DNA of 64,000 bases, taken from Gluconacetobacter azotocaptans (GTDB lineage Bacteria; Pseudomonadota; Alphaproteobacteria; Acetobacterales; Acetobacteraceae). The position numbers and the translations under genes were made by a program. Positions 62,656 through 64,000 of the stretch are shown here, piece after piece. The stretch is taken from positions 248,001-312,000 of the forward strand of contig NZ_JABEQF010000006.1 in NCBI RefSeq assembly GCF_014174355.1, given 5' to 3'. The notes below the pieces were generated by a model. That model worked only from the letters and a program-made list of their open reading frames with translations, searched no databases and was not told where the DNA came from. The first letter of the stretch is position 1. Every line of letters starts with the position of its first letter.

Positions 62656-64000
62656 TCAGAAGCGTGCGCGCAGCGTTCCGAAGAACTGGCGCGGCGCGCC
62701 CGCGAACATGGATTGACGGTCGCCTGCAATCGGGTTGGCGCCGATCGAGCTGATATATTCCTGATTGAACAGATTGTAGATGCCAAGCGAGAAATTCAGG
62801 TCCGCGACGTGCGGGACGTGCTTGAAATCGTACGATGCCGTCAGGTTCGCGTTCCAGTACGGATCGACCGACGTGTCGTTCATGTAGGACAGGTACCGCC
62901 GTCCCATGTAATATACGTTGAAGTTCAGCGTCGCGTTTCCATAGGTATAGGCCACGTTCGACTTGTACATGACAGATGGGTAATTGACCTCCATCTTGCC
63001 CTTCAGGTCGTAATAGGTGCCGGCGTTGTAGATTCCCTGGCCGTAGGTCGAATGGTTGTAGCTGATGCTGTTGAAGATCTCGAGGTGCGGCAGCGGCCGG
63101 ACGGTGACCCCGGCATCGACGCCCCACATCGCCATCGACCCGACGTTGAGGAAGGTCTGGTTGGCATTGACCAGCGTGCCGCTGGTGATCGGCGCCAGGC
63201 GGTTCGAATAGTCCGAATGGTACAGGTTCAGCACGCCATCGACATATTTCGAGTTGTAGCGGTAGCCGATCAGGTAGTTCCAGGTGCTTTCGGGCTTCAG
63301 CGTCTTGCGCAGGTCCGAGAATATGGCCTGGTTGTCGACGCCCCAGGCGACGGGCGAATTCCATCCGCCATAGGAATAGGCGCGCATGTCGCGCGACACG
63401 TCGAAGAACAGTTCGTGATGCCGCAGGAACGTCCAGTTCAGGCTGACATGCGGCAGGAAGGCGCCGGCCGTCGTCAGGCTGCCGCTGGGCAGCGCGCTCT
63501 GGCCGGTATAGGTCTCGTTATTCTCGAATGCGCCGCCCGCCGTCGTGACCAGCAGCGACTTGAAGCCGGCATGCAGGCGCAGGTTGGGCAGGATGTGCCA
63601 GGCATCCTGCAGGTAATACTGGAAGGCGTTGGTGTTTATCTGCACGCCATAGCGCGTGGCGAACGAATTTTCGTAGGGGCCGGTGCCCTTGCGCGGCGTA
63701 CCCTCGCCCAGCAGGGGCTGGCTGTACAGCCGTTGCGAATAGGTGAAGTCGTTGTTTTCGTACCAGACGCCGGATTCCAAGTCGTGATGGCCTAGCGTGT
63801 ATTGCAGCGCCAGCGTGCCGCCGACGCGGCGGAACCACTGGTGATCGGCCTGCTGGATCATCGGCGCGCCGTTGGGTGACGACACGTACGGATTGGTGAA
63901 TTCGTAATCTCCGCCCGAGACCTGCGCATACAGGACGCTTTTGACCCGCAGCCGCGACGTCAGCTCGTAATTGCCGTTCAGCCCCGTCAGGTAGTTCCTC
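62656..64000 (-). CDS. TonB-dependent receptor (5' end beyond the window)
   Basis: The C-terminal part of an outer-membrane TonB receptor. The frame is open from base 64000 to the stop at 62656, about 448 codons; receptors of this family usually exceed 700 residues, so the signal peptide, plug and first strands lie outside the window. The visible part consists of aromatic-rich amphipathic strands (YQSNRLAP-type loops, LTASYDFKHV) and ends with the outer-membrane signature QFFGTLRARF, with terminal phenylalanine. The GTG at 63885 is an internal codon, not a start. The ligand is not known. Confidence 0.87.
   Translation of the reverse strand, partial: RNYLTGLNGNYELTSRLRVKSVLYAQVSGGDYEFTNPYVSSPNGAPMIQQADHQWFRRVGGTLALQYTLGHHDLESGVWYENNDFTYSQRLYSQPLLGEGTPRKGTGPYENSFATRYGVQINTNAFQYYLQDAWHILPNLRLHAGFKSLLVTTAGGAFENNETYTGQSALPSGSLTTAGAFLPHVSLNWTFLRHHELFFDVSRDMRAYSYGGWNSPVAWGVDNQAIFSDLRKTLKPESTWNYLIGYRYNSKYVDGVLNLYHSDYSNRLAPITSGTLVNANQTFLNVGSMAMWGVDAGVTVRPLPHLEIFNSISYNHSTYGQGIYNAGTYYDLKGKMEVNYPSVMYKSNVAYTYGNATLNFNVYYMGRRYLSYMNDTSVDPYWNANLTASYDFKHVPHVADLNFSLGIYNLFNQEYISSIGANPIAGDRQSMFAGAPRQFFGTLRARF

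Overview
The window is high-GC DNA from a nitrogen-fixing alphaproteobacterium, most likely an acetic acid bacterium of the Gluconacetobacter type. Support: a compact nif-fix cluster ending in an mcp gene (as I recall from Gluconacetobacter diazotrophicus), an OprB-type sugar porin, a soluble sorbosone/PQQ-type sugar dehydrogenase, several polyol/pentose importers with pentulose kinases, and large TonB receptors. The species cannot be fixed from the sequence alone. No tRNA, rRNA, CRISPR array or complete insertion sequence was seen.

Bases 1-12242 are nitrogen fixation. The window opens inside nifN, followed by nifX, two small nif-associated genes, a nif-specific ferredoxin and nifQ (FeMo-cofactor assembly and molybdenum delivery). 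A sigma-54 -24/-12 promoter then starts iscA-nifUSVW (Fe-S supply, homocitrate, nitrogenase protection). A second, nearly identical -24/-12 promoter with a perfect NifA site (TGT-N10-ACA) starts fixABCX-modD (electron supply to nitrogenase and a ModD-like protein). A soluble globin-coupled chemoreceptor (12495-14120) follows and could link oxygen sensing to swimming.

Bases 14713-32672 are sugar and polyol uptake and entry metabolism: an OprB porin, then on the minus strand xylulokinase, an SDR polyol dehydrogenase, a CUT1 ABC importer, a second pentulose kinase and a fructose/ribose-type importer. A divergent second CUT2 importer lies on the plus strand, followed by another SDR. A 116-bp miniature inverted-repeat element sits in the signal-peptide region of the CUT1 binding protein and appears to provide its start codon. 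Related palindromic repeats lie in four intergenic gaps (17.7, 24.8, 46.1 and 58.0 kb).

Bases 32728-41723 hold a phosphotransfer group: a PPDK-like protein lacking the PEP-binding barrel, overlapped by a 643-residue partner of unknown function with a PhoU-like tail; then a CBS-BON protein, PEP synthase, a PfkB sugar kinase and a divergent PRPP synthase. The PPDK fragment and its partner are the best candidate here for an undescribed system.

Bases 41726-58957 are accessory: an APH-like protein, an SDR/LysR pair, and a catabolic island (aspartate-dehydrogenase-like protein, two VOC proteins, a Tat-exported molybdenum hydroxylase with its 2Fe-2S subunit, GntR regulator, 2-hydroxyacid dehydrogenase, alpha/beta hydrolase, flavin monooxygenase, MFS importer, TonB receptor) that probably takes up and oxidises an aromatic or N-heterocyclic compound. 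The end carries a SnoaL-GNAT fusion, a MerR-controlled heavy-metal pair, a sorbosone/PQQ-type dehydrogenase and a TonB receptor cut by the window edge.
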